Position numbers and translations under genes: made by a program. From Gemmatimonadota bacterium (GTDB lineage: Bacteria; Latescibacterota; UBA2968; UBA8231): a stretch of DNA of 6,142 nucleotides. Positions 5,123 through 6,142 of this stretch are shown here, one piece after another. The DNA is taken from contig JAPOZF010000610.1 of assembly GCA_026706165.1 (NCBI GenBank), positions 1 to 6,142 of the forward strand. Reading direction: 5' to 3'. The notes under the pieces were generated by a model. It worked only from the letters and a program-made list of their open reading frames with translations. It was not told the origin of the DNA and did no database searches. Each line of letters starts with the position of its first letter. Position 1 is the first letter of the stretch.

Positions 5123-6142
5123 TCAGTTCAGCCGCTGCAGGAGCATCACCCCCTGGGGAATGCGGATTATCCCGCTCACCTCACTGACCTGCAATTTCAG
5201 CACCGCCTCCTCTACTGCCTCCAGCATATCCCCGGGACCGAAGAACCCGAGGTCCCCGCCGTCGCGGGCGTTCGGGGCCTTCGAGAACTTGATGGCGAGC
5301 TGGGCGAAGTCCTCCCCTGCCTCGACCCGCCTGAGGAGGTCGCGGCCTTGCTCCTCGGAATCGACCAGGATCATGCGCGCCCGCAGCTTCCCGGCCATGA
5401 TCGCGCGCAGAGCCTCCATGTTGAGGTTTATCGCATGTATCACGTCCGGGTCCGGCGACAACTCCTTGGCGCGCTTGTAGTAGGAGAGGGCCTGGGAGTA
5501 GCGCCCCTGTTGCGAGTGCAGGAAGCCGAGGTTGTTGTAGGCCTCGACGTCCCGTGGCAGCAGCTCCGTTACGGTTTCGTAATGGGGGATGGCCCTTTCC
5601 AGGGAATCTACGCGGGTGTAGTGGAACCCGAGGTAGCGGTGAGCTTCGGGATTGCGTTCGTCGAGAAGCAGGGCGGAGTCGAGGTGGGTCTTGGCCCTGG
5701 ACCGGTTGCCGGCCTGCATGTAGAGAAAACCGAGAGAACTCTGAATGACCGACACCTGGGGAGCCAGGCGGCGGGCCGCCTCGATGACGGCTATGGCGGA
5801 ATCGAGCTGTCCGGCGGCGAGGAACGCCTCCCCGAGGGCCGAATAGACCTGGAGTTGGCCCGGTCTTTCCGCCATGGAGCGCTTGAAGGCGGCGACCGAC
5901 TCGGCAACTTTTCCATCCGCCAGGTAGAGCGTTCCGAGCCGGTTGAGCACTTCGGCGCTTCCCGCCCCCAGTTTCAACGCCTCTTCGTAGCGGTCGATAG
6001 CGGGCTTGAGCTGACCCCGTCCGGCGAGGAACTCCGCTTCCTGAACCAGCCGTACCATCGGCGGCAGTTCGGTTGCCTGGGTGTCAGGTGCCGCAGCAGT
6101 CTGAGCTCCAGACTCGGGCACTGGGCCGGTGTTGAACAGGAT
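5123..6142 (-). CDS. TPR-repeat protein with C-terminal degenerate parvulin-like (rotamase) domain, 5' partial
   Basis: The frame is open to the window edge. A GTG at 6121 is possible, but the true start, and any signal peptide or lipid anchor, probably lies upstream. Numbering from that GTG, residues 23-226 hold about six tetratricopeptide repeats (recurrent patterns such as LGTLYLADGKVAESVAAF, LGFLYMQAGN and YNNLGFLHSQQGRYSQAL), which form a protein-binding scaffold. Residues 246-331 match parvulin prolyl isomerases (ARMILV, GEDFAQLAIKFS, GGDLGFFGPGDM, GVMLLQRL). Both histidines conserved in that family are methionine here: M250 where ARHILV is usual and M326 where GYHII is usual. The pocket phenylalanine is V303. 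Isomerase activity is therefore unlikely; a binding role in protein folding or envelope assembly is inferred. Two hairpins follow the stop, and thiT is 386 bases away, so this is probably a separate transcription unit. Cellular location is not shown. Confidence 0.8.
   Translation of the reverse strand: MLFNTGPVPESGAQTAAAPDTQATELPPMVRLVQEAEFLAGRGQLKPAIDRYEEALKLGAGSAEVLNRLGTLYLADGKVAESVAAFKRSMAERPGQLQVYSALGEAFLAAGQLDSAIAVIEAARRLAPQVSVIQSSLGFLYMQAGNRSRAKTHLDSALLLDERNPEAHRYLGFHYTRVDSLERAIPHYETVTELLPRDVEAYNNLGFLHSQQGRYSQALSYYKRAKELSPDPDVIHAINLNMEALRAIMAGKLRARMILVDSEEQGRDLLRRVEAGEDFAQLAIKFSKAPNARDGGDLGFFGPGDMLEAVEEAVLKLQVSEVSGIIRIPQGVMLLQRLN

Noticed and set aside
4912..5480. Plus-strand open frames in the thiT upstream gap running into the TPR gene
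   Set aside because: They have no ribosome binding site, a composition that changes sharply along their length, and overlap the TPR gene antisense; no recognisable protein.

Overview
This is a GC-rich bacterial window (roughly 60-65% G+C by eye) in which every credible gene lies on the minus strand. Start codons are mixed (ATG, GTG, TTG). Nothing suggests a phage, plasmid, transposon or CRISPR array. All five main genes look like chromosomal housekeeping genes. The lineage cannot be fixed from the sequence alone. The two aspartate-family enzymes look more like plant chloroplast enzymes than like E. coli or Bacillus ones, which fits a less-studied bacterial phylum better than a model organism, but that is inference.

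Layout in the direction of transcription, from high to low coordinates. (1) 6142-5123: the 3' part of a gene for a tetratricopeptide-repeat protein fused to a degenerate parvulin-type domain; its 5' end is outside the window. (2) 5122-4737: a 386-base gap holding two strong hairpins just after that gene, then an AT-rich patch with a small dyad, then a leader of about 150 bases. (3) 4736-4167: thiT, the substrate-binding membrane component of a thiamine ECF transporter. (4) 4127-2940: a class V PLP aminotransferase of the alanine/serine-glyoxylate type, with a good ribosome binding site. (5) 2939-2739: a 201-base gap with a possible promoter. (6) 2738-1386: threonine synthase of the plant-like type, with an N-terminal four-cysteine zinc ribbon. 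(7) 1396-131: a plant-type cystathionine gamma-synthase whose start overlaps the threonine synthase stop. (8) 129-1: a possible further reading frame running off the window edge.

How the genes may work together: threonine synthase and cystathionine gamma-synthase sit on either side of the threonine/methionine branch. In plants both enzymes consume O-phosphohomoserine. Finding plant-type versions of both, overlapping by 11 bases, suggests this bacterium may also branch at O-phosphohomoserine rather than at an acylated homoserine. The aminotransferase would handle glyoxylate, glycine, serine or alanine, and ThiT brings in thiamine; their link to the branch-point pair is only positional. No complete new system is evident. 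The points most worth following are the plant-like branch-point pair, the loss of catalytic residues in the parvulin-like domain, and the unexplained leader of thiT.
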